A stretch of 64,000 bases of DNA from Rhizophagus irregularis (lineage: Eukaryota; Glomeromycota; Glomeromycetes; Glomerales; Glomeraceae): assembly GCF_026210795.1 (NCBI RefSeq), contig NC_089445.1, positions 558,001-622,000 of the forward strand, written 5' to 3'. Shown one piece after another: positions 12,396 through 25,239 of this stretch (position 1 is its first letter; every line of letters begins with the position of its first letter). The translations under genes were made by a program, and so were the position numbers. Below the pieces are notes generated by a model, which saw only the letters and a list, made by a program, of their open reading frames with translations, had not been told where the DNA came from and did no database searches.

Positions 12396-15300
12396 TTACC
12401 AGAAAGAGACCCTAAGAGGTTGAACTGTTAAGCGGCGCAGAAAATCCAAGTGTGAGATCCATGATCCACCCCGAATTATAGAAGAGGATATCCAAGAAAT
12501 CCAGGTATCCTGAGAAACTGACGCCAAAGAAGAGTTGTGATGTTGTGGAGTGTTATTAGGGAAAGAATTTGTAGATGGGCCACGTAATTTGGAAGCAGCC
12601 GAGATACCCTGCGACTCTTCCCAAGCATGGAAAAGAACGTTCCGACACAGCCAAATTTCACCATATAATTCGACTTGGAAGTCATTAAGAAGGGGAGAAA
12701 TAATCTTGTATATAACAGAGAGAGGAAAGTATTGGTTCAAAAATGCCGTTAAATGCGCAGGCAATAATCCTCGAGTAAGCCAAAGACAAGATGAAGAGGG
12801 AGCTTCATAGTTCCAGCAATCCAAAGCAAAGAAATTGGTACAAAAGGAATTATCCAAAGATTTCAAGGATAGGAAGGAAGATAAACAAGAATCTCTAAAT
12901 TTAATGACTTCAGACCGGTGCGTTAAACAAGGATTCAATTCCGGTAAAATATAAGGGCAAGTCCAAAGATGATTCAAATCTTCAGGAGCAGAATTACACG
13001 CGACAAAGCCAGTCAGAGAATATAAGTAAGGTTTACGTTGTTGAAGAGTAGTTAAGGTAGGCAACATATCCAAAAGAAGTTTAATGCGGAAGATCCAAAA
13101 TTCAGGACGACCATTCCTATGTGAAGCAAAACCTTTAATTTGCGAAAGGCAAAAATATATACCAGCCCAATCAAAAAGTGAAGGAGCACCAAGAGCAGTA
13201 AAACGTGCTAGTGAACAGAAAGATAAAAGAGCACGAGCATCTGCAATAGAGCGGAGAAAATGTCGAATATTCGCATCAATAGGCAAGGAGTTAAAAGTCA
13301 ACAAGCCTGGAGCATAACAAAATGTTGAAAGTAGAGTAGTGGGTTGTAAAGACGAATGAGCATCTTTTGCCAAAGAATCCGCTTGTATATTGTAGATATC
13401 ATCGCCATGAGCAGGGACTTTAATCAATTCGACATTAAGATTACGATCCATGATAAGTTGTCGAATAGAAAGCCAAAGAAGATGATTAGGTTGGAAAAGC
13501 CAACTTCGGTGAGAAAGGAGCATTAACAAACCGTGTCCACAGTGAAATTAACTGACTACAATCAGTATGAATAGAGATTGATGAATCACGGGAAAGGGCG
13601 TTCAATCCTAAAAGTACAGCAGAAATTTCGGAACGCAAAGCTGAAGGAAAGTAAGAAGGGAGATGCATGGAAGAACATTCCAGAACAAGTCCATCATCAT
13701 CAAGAGCAATCCAAGCAGAAGTCATGGAAGAAGGCGAAGAATCATTGGCAGGATGGAACGAACCATCTGTGTACAAAGATTGCACCGAAAGTGGTAAAAT
13801 AGTGTCTTCAATTCTATCGATTCTATCCATAAAGAGAGGAGAAAGAGCGGGAGAAGCGTTGGAAAAATGAACAAGAGCCAAGGAAGTCGCATAACTCCAT
13901 GAAGTAGATAGAGTAATGGGAAGATAAGCCGCGAAAACTTTGGCATTTCTGGTAGGGTAGCCCACAGTTTCTGATAGGGTAACATTGAAAAAACACTTTT
14001 CGCTGTTGCGGCGCTGTTTAATGGCAGATTTCTTGGATAAGGCAGGAATGTTAACAGCACAACCAGGGACCAAGGGTTATAGGATCGTTCATCAGCCACA
14101 GTAGAAACAGGAAGCCAATGAGACATAATAGCCGAGTTTTGTTTCTTATAAGTGATACACACACGACCAACAGATAAAGTTTGAGTAGCAGAGTCAAAAT
14201 TAATAGCCCATTGAGGATAAAATTGATAATCTTTAACAGTATGATCTAATAAACAAATAGAAGCTAAAGTAAAAGAAGAATTAATAAAATATGAAGATAA
14301 AAGTAAAGAAGAAGAAGAAAAGGAAGAAAGAAATTTATTTTTAATAAATGTAAACCAATTAGGAATCCGTCCTTTACGACCAACGATGCCAAGGTACCGA
14401 AGGTCAGGCCAATTCATAAGATAACGTCCACAAGGCGAAACCAATTGAGCAAGCACAAATATATTCAGATTTTTCCAAAGTTTCCAACTTGTCTGAAAAA
14501 TGGAATGTGGTAGAATAGAACGGAGTGGTAAAGCAGGCTGTAGATCACGCCTCAGAGGCCGGAAGGAGAAAGACCACGTGATGTTCAAACGCGAAGAAAA
14601 CAAAAGCGAATTAAACAAGGTATGCGTTCGTAAAGAAACAATTTGCGACCATGGTTCTAGGTTAATAGTAGTCGGGCAACTTTCGGCACCCAAATATCCT
14701 TGAAGATAGGAAATAGCATAAAGGGCAAAATCTTTAAAATCAGGATGAGTGAAAATTTTTTGCCAAGATGCGATATGGGAAGAAAGGAATCGGTAAAAAG
14801 CATTCTGAAGCGAAAATGGAAGTTTGAGAAATAATAAGGCCAACGGGGTAGTCGCAGCAAGACCAGCTTTTCTTTGAAGTACGAAAACATAGGGCTTCAC
14901 TATTGATTGAATAGTACTTTCAGAGAAAAGGGTAGTTTGAAGACGAAATTCCAATCGCGGAAGAAGGACAGCATTATAGAGATAGGCCACATGTTGTGCT
15001 AATAATTTCTTCAGTCCCAAGAGAGCAGCCATATCTTTAACCATGGAGCGCGCTTGTTTCAGAACAAAATCAGAAGAGGCGGACAAAGAAAACCAAACTC
15101 CTAAAAAACGAAATGAAGTTTTAAGAGGTAAAGAAGAAAGGGAAAGAGATATATCGGAAATTAAAAGGGAAGGTGAAAGTTCAAAAGTAATCTCCGAAGA
15201 AGGCGAAGAGGATGAAAGAAGAACATATTTTGCTGAATTGGCTTGAACATTATTTAAAGTATAAAATTCAGCAGTAATAGAAAGACGGTCTTCTATTCCA

Positions 15301-17780
15301 GATTTTGAGGAAGCAATAAGTGTAGAATCATCCATAAACGTTAAATGTGAAATTGGTAAAGAATGTTGTTCAAATTCAAGTGGGGAGTAATTTAAAAGAG
15401 CTGAAGATTTTAAAATAAAAGGATCTCGTGCTTCTTGATTCAAAACAGTGAGTAAGGGATCCAAATAAATAACCCAAAGAAGAGGGGAAATGATTTCTCC
15501 TTGATCGATACCAACACGTACTCTATAAGCAGCTGTATCGCCATGACAAGTAATTATCTTATTATTGCGTCGTGTAAAAAGATTTAAAATAAAACGCACT
15601 AAAAGTGCAGGAATATGTAACCTATCTAAAGCTAATTTAAGCATATTTAAATCCATAGAATCAAAAGCTTTAGAGATATCTTGAGAAACGATCCATAGTT
15701 CCTGATCATCAGTAGAGTCATGTTTATGTTGATGGATAATCGCATCCAGCATTTTGATAGGGACATCAGTAGAACCACCAGGTAAGCCAGCAAAGTTACC
15801 ACCTTGGAGAATTTTATTATCAGCAAGAATGTTGGAGAGACGATTCGTGACGACCTTAACTACACATTTTCGAACTGTTTCCAGAAGAGTAATAGGTCGA
15901 GTGTTCTTAAGTTGAGCATCAAATTCATGAGGTTTAGGAATAGGATAAACCACAGCTTCACGCCAGTCAGCAGGAATATCACCACGAGAAAGGCAAGTAT
16001 TGGCAAGTAAGAGAGAAAAATCCAAGGCTTCACCGGACAGATGTTTAATCATCTCATAAGAAATTTTTGAAGGGCTGGAAGCTTTGTTATTTGGCATGGA
16101 GGAAATCACAGCAGACCATTCTTGTAGGGAAATAGGCGCCAAAACAGGATCATATAATGAAGCAGACACATTTGCAAGAGGAGTGTAAGCTTGTTGCCAT
16201 CGGGCGGGAAATGAAGTGATGGAAGAATAGTGGACCAACGGAGGAGAAACAATTGATTGAAAATGAGAGACAGCCGCATGTTTAATATCCGAAGGATCCG
16301 TTAATAAAGTAGGAGTTGAGTCCAAAACGACTAAAACACGGTCAAGAACAATTGAACGTCTTTCTACTGATAAGGCAGAATCGATAAAGGTGCTGAGCGA
16401 GTTCGAAAAGTGTTCATCACGTAGTGCAGTATAATATTCCACTGAGTCCGTAAGGTGTTGGGCGAATTTAGTAGATAAAAAGGCAGAAACTAAATTCTTC
16501 TGTGATCGTAAAAACGATTTAAATACAGATGCAGGGGTTGTAGAATAGATAGGAACTGAGTAATCAGGAAGTAAGGATGCAAGATTTTCAAGATGGGAGG
16601 GCAAAGCGGCAGTCATTTGCGCAATTTGAGTAGGCCGATTAGAACGACGAGTAGTAAGGCGATATAAAAATCGATCTAAAAACTTGTTAATAGCAATAAG
16701 TTTAGTTAATTCAGGAGAGTACGAATGTCGGTGTGTATTGGAGACTTTTTGAAAGGGTAAGGTTTCAATTGCAGCACTAATTATGGCAGCTTTCAATGCA
16801 TGCCACATACGATCAAGAGAAAGAGAGGAGAAATCAAAATTGGGGTGATATTGTCTATCTAAATATACTCCAAGAGAATCATCTACTTCAGTGGTAAAAT
16901 TATTCCATTGTTCAACTGAAGTAGAAGCGTAAGAGAAAATAGTACGCATTTCCTTTTTTTGTTTAAGACGAGATTTAGCCAAGATAGCCAGGCAAGAACT
17001 GAAGTCAAAAACAGTTGTGAGAACTTTGTGATCTGTAAAAGGACGATCAAGGAGATTGCAAGTAATCACTTGCGAAAAAAGACCAGGAGCAGGGAAAACC
17101 AGGTGAAGACCAGATATAATCCAGTCTCGAAGATCCATTATCATGAAAGAAGGTGGGATCAGGACCATTTGTAGAGGAGTGAGCTTGATGATCAGTAAAA
17201 AACCGAGAAGAAAGCAAGCGAAGAAGCTTAAAATGATTAGATGAATAATTAGAATGAGCGATTGCATCAACATTGAAGTCGCCAAGAATAACTACAAAAT
17301 AATTATTAGCTCGAGCATAATCGAGCCAAGAAAGAAGTTTGGCAATAAGATCATTGCAAATAGATTGATGAACAGAACCAGAGGGGGATAATATATGGAA
17401 ATAATAGAAATTTTTGTTTGATGAAAGAACAAGTCTAATTTAAGAAGTCGACCGTTCCAAGGATCAATCGTTTGAACATGTTTATGAAGGGGATTACGTA
17501 ACAAAATACCAACACCATCATGAGGGCGAGAAGAAGAAGATGAACAAGCCCAATAGGACTTAAAGTGATGTTGGGAGTGTTCATTTTTAAAAATAAATTT
17601 AGCATTTGAAGGGGAAAGACGCGTATCATTAATAGATAAAGCACCAAAAGAAGAGTGGAGAAAAAAATTAAGCAAATGTTGTTGTCGAACTGGGGAACAT
17701 AAACCATTAACATTTAATTGACCAAATTTAATGAGGGGAGAGGGGTGAGGGGAAAAATTATGTTTATTGTTGTCCATCAT
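12396..17780 (-). pseudogene. LINE-A ORF2: endonuclease, reverse transcriptase, RNase H (frameshifted)
   Basis: The start is ATG at 17780 (MMDNNKHNF). The endonuclease begins FGQLNVNGLCSP. A frameshift near 17400, after SIISIYYPP, shifts its second half, where GDFN and TDHKVL motifs are still readable. The longest frame (17285-13722) then carries reverse transcriptase: PIPKPHEFDAQLKNTRPITL, motif A SQDISKAFDSMD, motif B GIDQGEIISPLLWVIYLDPL and motif C FMDD. Another shift near 13800-14050 leads to RNase H (YTDGSF, SALRSEI, HTDCSQ), and one more near 13500 to KVPAHGDD and the C-terminus. The terminal knuckle has lost its first cysteine (FVACNSAP, where LINE-B has CPQCNSSP). RT catalytic residues are intact, so decay is by frameshift. 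Confidence 0.9.
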
Positions 17781-17830
17781 TATTACACACTGATAAATCG
17801 GTAATAAAGAAGGGGGAAAAAAGAGAACAA

Positions 17831-19845
17831 TTATTGATTAGCTTGGCCTTGTTGCCGAGCTAAGATGAGGTTGTTTTGTTGGATTCCTTCTTTAATCGAG
17901 CCAGCCAAAGAGGCAACAGTATCGGAAAGAGAGGAGAGACGCTGTTCCATATCAATAGGGGAGGAAGGAGCGACGTTGGAAGGTGGAATGGGAGCAAAAT
18001 GAGGAATCGGGGAAAAACCACTTGTTGATTGCAAAGGGGAGAATTAACATCAACGAGGATATTATTATCAGTTCGATTCACTGTATCATCCCATCCTTGC
18101 ATAGAGGAAGGGATGTAGGAAGGAGGTTTAGTGACAAAAGGTCCAGGAATAGGAGTACGAGCAGCCATAGCAGATTCCAAATTAGTGATGCGGCTGTTCA
18201 TGGTAGCAAATTGTGTGGTAAGAAGGGCTAATTCTTCAACTACTTTTTCAAGAGCAGCACCAATAGATTTCCAATCAGTAAGCACAGTAGGAGGAGCAGG
18301 ATATGTAACATTCATGCCATCAGCATAGTGATCAAGTTCATTTGCATCAGGAATACGACGACGTTGATTATTATTGTTGTTGTTAAGATTGTCGCGATTC
18401 CATGGTCGATGTTGAGAACGAGAACGAGATTGTTGTCGGTTATTAGGTCTGGATTTAGAACGATGGCGAGAAGCATTAGTACGGCTTTGTCCATCATTAT
18501 TGTTATCAGGGCGGGCAAAACGGTTATGTCGTTTAGCAGGATGAGAAGGAGGTAGATGCTTATTATATAAAGCACGTAATTTATCATTAGACTGCCAAGG
18601 GCGGGAAGGGCGATTAGGTCTAGATGAAGAACCACATCGATCAGGGTTACAATTAGGGCGACCACATCGATGACAAAGAGAAGTGACTTCATCCGGAGAA
18701 TGCCAGGTAAGGCCAATTTTCTTGAGGGCAGCATGAAATAGATTTAGCATTTTCCATAGCCGTTTCGGAGGCAAAATGGCAATAGGCGTAAGGCTTGGGA
18801 TTGTAAGAATTCATAGAGAAGGGAACATTGATAGATTTAGCGGAAATTTCTTCGGCAATTTCGAGCAAGATCGACCGCTATAGTACCACGCGGGGACCGG
18901 CAAGTAAAGCAACATAAGCACGTCTTTGCTGCGTTCAGGTGAGAAAGTAGCGGGGCAAATACGCAAACAATGTCCTCCACAAAGGACGCCCCAGATAGAG
19001 TCGAGGTTCTGTAAAGCACCAGTAGATTCAAAGGTAATGTATGCAGTACGATAAAGTTTAGATAAACGGGTATGGCAACGAGTAATATTGCCGTAACGAG
19101 AAAAGGTACCACGCAGAAGCGTCGGATAGAAAAAGGGGGATATCGGTAACCACCAGGGTACGCGCGTGTTCATCAGCCTTAATAGCCTGGGGATCATATG
19201 CATGGAAATGCAAGCCAAACAAAGATTCCATAGGGGAAGCTGTGGCGTGTCAAGATCATTCTTTTTCGGAAGTGGACGATGATCCTCTTCAAATCGTTGG
19301 ATCCACTACACGTGGCACGACTACCATAAGAGGAGAACAAGGAAAGTTGTCGATCAACCGCGCCGCACGCGTCGCGGTTCGAAGCGAAGTGATTCCAAAA
19401 GCCATCGACGTCAGTTAGGAGCGGCCGAGGCGTAGAAAAGTGTAGGTTGAGATTGTACTGCAGCTTGGGACGCGTCCGGAGAGGCAGCACGTTCAGGGAA
19501 AGAGACTGCGGGAGTAATTTCAGGGCTTTTGCCTTTATCGTTGTTGTTAGCAGGGGCGTGTTGCGAAGCATCGAGAGAGGAGGCATCGGGTTGAGAAGGT
19601 ATCTCAGGCGGAAGTTGTCTCAACAGGGCCAGGAGGCGTGAGAGGTTTATCGACATCATCGGCGAGTCTTCAGCACTGACTCTGGTACGTTTATTAGTAG
19701 AGGTGGTCGAAGGTGGAGTGTTCGAAGGGCCAGACATAGAGGAACCTTGACCAGAAACGTTGCCAGTTGGAGAGCTAGAGGCAGGACGTTTAGACGTAGT
19801 ATCTTTGTTAGACTGGTTATTTTTCTTTTTGTTATCTTTACCCAT
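17831..19845 (-). pseudogene. LINE-A ORF1: RNA-binding protein with zinc knuckle (frameshifted)
   Basis: It begins with a lysine/asparagine-rich leader (MGKDNKKKNNQSNK), then a Ser/Pro-rich linker. An RRM-like segment follows in a shifted frame (LTDVDGFWNHFASNRDACGA onward), then SLCHRCGRPNCNPDRCG (a cysteine knuckle), an Arg/Ser/Asn-rich stretch and a short coiled-coil-like tail ending at 17831. At least three frameshifts occur, near 19450, 19200-18800 and 18035. LINE ORF1 proteins bind the element RNA and form the ribonucleoprotein. The boundaries of each frame segment are approximate. Confidence 0.82.
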
Positions 19846-19998
19846 TTGTAAAGTGTCGTAGTAGTTATCTAAAATAAAGAAATTATAAAGAAAAAGTAAT
19901 AAAAAACTCTGAAAAAATTTTTTATTTTTTCGTAAATATTGTCAAGTGAGCAGAACGGGAGAGAGTTAGTTTTATCCTTTTTAGTTTTATCCTTTTCC

Positions 19999-20360
19999 GA
20001 TTACTGGCTGACGAGTTATTCAACAAAATGTTAAACATCGGCATTATAATATTTCTTGATTTACGTTTACTGCGCCATTTAACATTTTTCTAGATTTCTC
20101 GGTACCTAGTGATTGTAAAAAGACGATTTATAGCTCGTTGGAATCGCCTCATCGAGACGAATCGAATGGTAGTAAGATTGTCTTTCTAGGACCAATTTTG
20201 GCGGAGTTATTACACAAAAACCATTAATATTTTTTTAATTTCAGAAATTAATCTAGTGATTGGATTTCGACGTATTTTATACCATTGGAACCGTCTCATC
20301 AAAACAAATCAAATGGCGGTAAGATCATCTCTCTATGATTAATATTGGCGAAGTTATGAT
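19999..20360. repeat. Tandem units U1 (rest), U2 and U3 inside the DNA transposon
   Basis: Three diverged units of about 130-170 bp follow each other. Each contains a version of CTAGTGATTG, then GGAATCG/GAACCG, then GACGAATCGAATGGTAGTAA, then TTGGCGGAGTTATT or GACGAGTTATT. U1 is split by LINE-A, U2 spans about 20100-20245 and U3 about 20255-20360. A further copy in reverse orientation closes the window (63876-64000), so the unit is a dispersed repeat. Confidence 0.72.
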
Positions 20361-20477
20361 ACAATAAAGTTTTAAGTATAATTCTGGCTAAAATTATGTT
20401 AATTTTTGGCCGGAATTATGATATACAAATATAAGAAATTTTTTATATAGTCACATCTTTTTATAATCACCAAATAT

Positions 20478-22681
20478 TCACGTGGTCTTTACCATTCCGA
20501 CCTCCGAGAAAAGATCTGCGTCCGGTGATTCCACTCCGGTCGATTTTACCAAAAGATTTGTTTATTTCTATGAAAAATGGTCGGAAAAACTTTTGTACTC
20601 GTTTCCTTGCACAATTGATTACTCCATGTGGCTCTCGGCTTATCTCATGGAAAGACTTACGCTTTCTTAAACGAGTTTCGAACAAAGGATCTGTGCCTGC
20701 TTGGTTTACTTATTTATTTAATTTAGTTGTTATTTCTAATTCTTCTTCCTTTTTTCTTTTACCGCAATTTAGAATACCTAATTTCTATACTGTTGCTTCT
20801 ATCTGTTTTATAGATATTAGTCAAAATTATTTGTTTAATCCACAATGGGCTATTTTTTTTAATCGCGATACTAACTCTTTCCTTGTTGGCCGTGTGATCA
20901 TTACCTATCCTGCTCTGCGAAATGAAGCTCTTATTTCACATTGGATTGCGTTATCTGTCGATGACTTATTATCAGAATTCACTGTATGCCAAGGTTGTGC
21001 CTCTGCTATTCCACGATCCTCTACTTCCAAAACATTACTTAAACGATGTTCCTCTGAAAAGTGCTTCCCTTATGTGCCTTTATCAAGTCTTATCCGTTAC
21101 CCTACGAAGCCTCGTACTTATATACATGCGGATACTCATTCGGTTTTACTTTCCGCTTCGTTAGGCTATGCCAAATCTCTTTTACTATTTTATCTTTTTG
21201 CTCCAGTTCGGTTACCTCCTATGCTTAACCAAGTGTCTAGGATTTCTGATATCCAACTTCCTTCTTCGGTGTCTACACTGTATATTGATGGATCCTTCCT
21301 TCCTCCTTCTAGTCATCCGACACCTTCGATGGCTTATGCATGGACTGCTATCGATTCTGATGGTTTTATTCTTGAATCTCATTATAATACCATTCCTTCC
21401 CTTTTTCCCTCTGCATTGTGTTCCGAAATTTTTGCCTTATTGCATGGATTGGACTCCCTCCCTCGGTATTCCAAGATTACTGTCGCTACTGATTGTGCTC
21501 AATTAATTTCCTTATGGTCTACGTATGTGGATGTTCCGTTCATTCCTAAAATGCTTAAAGAATTCAACCACCTTCTATGGTCTTCAGCACGAGTTATTAT
21601 CTCACAAAAGAATCTGGAAGTTACTTTAATCAAGGTTCCTGCTCACGCTGACGATTCTTTGAATAATCATGTTGATGACTTAGCGAAAGCTGCTCATACA
21701 GACTTACGTCTTTCCTCTATTTCGCCTGCAATTTTGGCTCCTTGCATTTTACAATTTAATTCTTTACCTGTGGATATAAATATCCGGAAATTCCTTGGAG
21801 ATATTTTTGACGCCAAGAGTCTTTTGACTCTTGCTTTATTACCAAGATTCAATCTTAATTCTTCTATTTCAGATATTGATTGGGCTTGTACCAAATTTTG
21901 TTTTAATAATAAACAATTACAATCCTCCCATCGAAATGGCCGGTCTGAATTTTGTGCTTTCCGTATCAAGATTTTATTGGATATGCTTCTGACACTCACA
22001 ACTCTTCAAAGACGAAAGCCTCATATCTATTATCCGAGTTGGCTCTGTCCTCAATGCAACTCCTCTCCTGAGACTTTAGACCACTTATGGACTTGTTCTT
22101 ATATTTTACCTGAATTTAGTCTTTTTAATACTTTTAAAACACTTCTGCTGGACCTTAGTACCGTCTGTCTTGGAAAATTTCTCTCCGTGACTCCTTTAAA
22201 ATCTTTACCAGACTCCTTTGCTAAAGAATTTACGGCTATTGATTGTTGGGACTGTGACCCTCCTTCAAATTCTTGTCTGCGACTTGCACATGGACTTATA
22301 CCGATGTCTCTTACTAGTTTTCTTGGAACATATTTTTCATCATCCACTATTTGTTCTATTTTTGATACACCTTTACATGATTTTCATTTCGATCTCTATG
22401 TACAAATCTGGTTGTGCCGTTCCGTTTTCTTTCATCATTGGGAATCAGCTCAAGGCATTACCAATAAAGTGAAATCGTCCGCTATTGGACCTTCTCCTAC
22501 TTCTCATTCCTTCTCACAAATTTCTCCTGCAATTTCAACACCTTCCTTGGCGACAGCTTCCTTGGATTCCTGGGTTTCTTGGGTTTCCTCTTATATAATC
22601 CATGGGGGATCTTGGATTTCGCATTTGGATTTTTGGCGCCGCTTAACAGTTCAGCCTCTACTTAGGATTTCTTTTTGGTAA
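20478..22681 (+). pseudogene. LINE-B ORF2 C-terminal fragment with uninterrupted RNase H
   Basis: The frame is open from the truncation point (TWSLPFRPPRKDLRPV) to the stop at 22679-22681, so this part has no frameshift. It holds a CQGC...CSSEKC cysteine region, RNase H (YIDGSFLPP, CSEIFALLHGLD, ATDCAQLISLW, KVPAHADDSLNNHVDDLA) and a complete C-x2-C-x8-H-x4-C knuckle (CPQCNSSPETLDHLWTC). It lacks the endonuclease and reverse transcriptase, so it cannot mobilise itself, and no start codon context is present. The clean frame suggests it is the youngest of the LINE copies here. It is classed as a pseudogene because it is a truncated insertion. Confidence 0.88.
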
Positions 22682-22946
22682 CGGATTTGATCTTCGGATA
22701 TGCTGGATAGTTGACTCACACTGGCCTTTGGGTAAAGTTGGGGTATGCGTTTCTGTAATAGTTTAGTTTTTCTTTACTTAATTTTATTTTGTTTAGATTT
22801 CTTTACTTGTATGAATCGTGAAGCTAGTTCTTTTTATTTTTTATGTTTAATTTTCTATATTTTATTTGTAATATTGTTCGATTTGAGTTTTGTACTTTTC
22901 GTTTAAAAATTTATAATAAAATATAAAGTCATAAGACTGTTTGCTC
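20478..22946 (+). mobile_element. LINE-B, 5'-truncated LINE-A-type copy
   Basis: The 15-bp direct repeat ATAATCACCAAATAT flanks it at 20463-20477 and 22947-22961. The copy starts abruptly inside ORF2 at the position matching LINE-A 14578, a typical result of incomplete reverse transcription. The 3' end AAGTCATAAGACTGTTTGC is shared with LINE-A and LINE-C. It is close in sequence to the 3' half of LINE-C (28440-30906). Confidence 0.9.
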
Positions 22947-23072
22947 ATAATCACCAAATATGGAGGATTATCACAGCTCTTTCCTGAAAATTTTGAAAAA
23001 CATATTGTTCAAAATTTACAAGTTTAAAATATTCTTTCCTCGTTGCTTTCCTCTTATTAAACTTGCTTTACT

Positions 23073-25200
23073 ATGACAACACCCAAAGCTCCTTCGGTTA
23101 TTAACCCTGATATACCACCTCCGCCGCTTCCTGGACCTACTATTCCTCCTGGAAATCGCTCGTTATCTCCTGATAACTCTAGTGGCGCGTCTACCAAGCA
23201 TTTGCGTACTGTCTATGAAGACGCTATGGACATTGAAAAAACTTCTACTCCTGTCTCTGGTTTTAACCCTGGTCCTACTGTTCCAACCGGCCTTCCTGTC
23301 AATAAAGTTGCTGTAATTACGCAACCACCTGTTACTAATACACGCTCTCTAGACTTTTCTATCCACGCACATCCCATTCCTACTCTTACCACTGTTGCCC
23401 CACAGGACGACAAAGGTAAATCTATTGCCTTCGCTATTCTGGAACGTCAACCATTCCCTGATGGTAGTGCTACCACTATTAAATCCGCACCGTCTCATTA
23501 TCATGCTGCAGCCTATCTACGTGACGCGCCTGACGCGTTCAAAGCTAAATTCACCACCAATCGTTCTATGTGTGACGAAGTGGATTGTTCACTCTCTCGA
23601 TATCCTTCCTATGGCGCCCGCGCATGTTGCAATGGATCAGGCGATAACAAAAAGATCCTTGTCTTCTTCAATAATTAGGATGATCTTACCGATTGTATCA
23701 ACTTCCCACGTGCAGATCTTCTCGATTTGGCTTTCACCTATTATTCCCCTGCAGATGCCAAACTCAGTGACGAAGCGAAGTCTTTGTTTGTCACCGACAT
23801 CCCACTTTTCCTAAACGAGACGCAAATCCATCAGGCATTTTCCAGATATGTACTCGCGATCAAAGTTGCAAACTTACCCCAAGAAACATTACTATAATGG
23901 ACATATCCAGTTTTCCTCCGCAGATGCAATTACCCAATTCAATGATATCTGGGCGATTATCTGCCTAGGTAATTCTTTACATGTTTGCCTGGCATCCTTC
24001 TCAAAAGTCCAACGTGATAGCCAAAGAGAAATATGTCGCCATTCCGCGGCATCCCCAAAATATTAATACGACCTTTAGAAATTGCCACCAAGCTTAACGC
24101 TAAAGCTCTTAACGTCCCCCTTTCTGTCAATTCTTACAAGCCCAAACCTTATGTATATTTAAATTTCTCCTTGTTTGATACTCTTGAGGCCACAAAAGAT
24201 TTATCTGTGGCTTTCTGTGGCAAAGGTTTAACATGACACCTTCCCAATGAAGCTCACACTTTATGTCATGTTTGCGGACGTTTGGGTTGCTCCCCTTCTG
24301 TATGTAACCCTCGTCCCACACACAAAGTGGATGATCGCCTTAACAAACTATATTCACGCTTTAATGCTGGTCCTCGTCGTGGTCATCAGAATTTGCGCCA
24401 ATCACGTGATAAATCCAATTCCTGGTCAAGATCACGATCTACCTCTAGATCTCGCAATAATTCCTCCTCATCCAAACCTAACAATAACTATAATAATATT
24501 AACACTTCCCATCCTAATGTTCCTAACCGTAACAATCAGACCAATAACAATAACACCAACTCTAGGAACAATGTAACTTCTTCCGGTTCTACTCAATCTC
24601 CACATATGCTTCATCCTAATAGTTCTACATCTACTTTCCCGAGTAACAACCCTACTTACACGCTTCCTCAACACATCATTGATGATTTACGGACGCAGAT
24701 TAGCAAAATTGCTAATACCCTTAGTACTCTCGATGAAACTGTCTCCTGGATGCAGGATACTATTGCGCATTATGAGTATAGGCTAACAGAGCTTGAATCA
24801 ATGATGGGTTATGATAACCCTAACAACGCTAATTCATATTCGCCACCTGATGATACTGAACAATATCCCCAAGATGTTGGATGGGATAATGAACCATCCC
24901 ATAATACGAGTTCACGATCCAATCTTCTTCCCTATACTTCTTCTTCTCTTATGGACACTTCCCCGGATGCTTCCTTTTCAGCTTTGGATCCTAACTCCGT
25001 CTTGTCCAATAGACATGTCCCCTTGCCATCCTCCCGACCCAATACTAGTGTCCCCGATGCTACTGCTTCCCGCCTGCAATTGGAAATTTCTAATATTACT
25101 AACGTCTATAAAAATCTTTCTCCGCTCAACTTCATTTCAATAATGGAAAAATTGGACTCCTTCTCTCCCCCAAACCCTCCCCTTCTAATGATTGAACACC
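23073..25200 (+). pseudogene. LINE-C ORF1 (stop and frameshifts)
   Basis: The start is ATG at 23073 (MTTPKAPSVINPDIPPPP), a Pro-rich leader unlike the Lys-rich leader of LINE-A. A TAG at 23676-23678 interrupts the frame; the homologous sequence continues directly after it (DDLTDCINFPRADLLD, LFVTDIPLFLNETQ). Later frames carry GHIQFSSADAITQFNDIWAI and LNVPLSVNSYKPKPYVYLNF, equivalent to the RRM-like core of LINE-D ORF1, then an Arg/Ser-rich region. The ORF1 stop seen in LINE-A is missing: the last segment reads on in frame into ORF2 as far as 25568. Confidence 0.8.
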
Positions 25201-25239
25201 AATTTATATTAAGTGCATCACAGAGACCACCGAATAGCG

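Larger units (their letters stand above)
12144..19981 (-). mobile_element. LINE-A, full-length non-LTR retrotransposon, inactive
   Basis: The 17-bp target duplication TAGTTTTATCCTTTTCC lies at 12127-12143 and 19982-19998. The element runs on the minus strand with ORF1 (19845-17831), a 50-bp gap, ORF2 (17780-12396) and a 3' untranslated tail ending in GTCATAAGACTGTTTGC, the same tail as LINE-B and LINE-C. ORF2 contains an APE-type endonuclease, reverse transcriptase, RNase H and a C-terminal zinc-knuckle region, as in Tad/I-type LINEs. Several frameshifts make it inactive. Confidence 0.92.

Noticed and set aside
12550-19641. Many 65-85-codon plus-strand frames (for example 13084, 15043, 16959, 17983)
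   Set aside because: All lie antisense to LINE-A ORF1 or ORF2 and are Lys/Arg/Glu-rich by-products of the coding strand composition.
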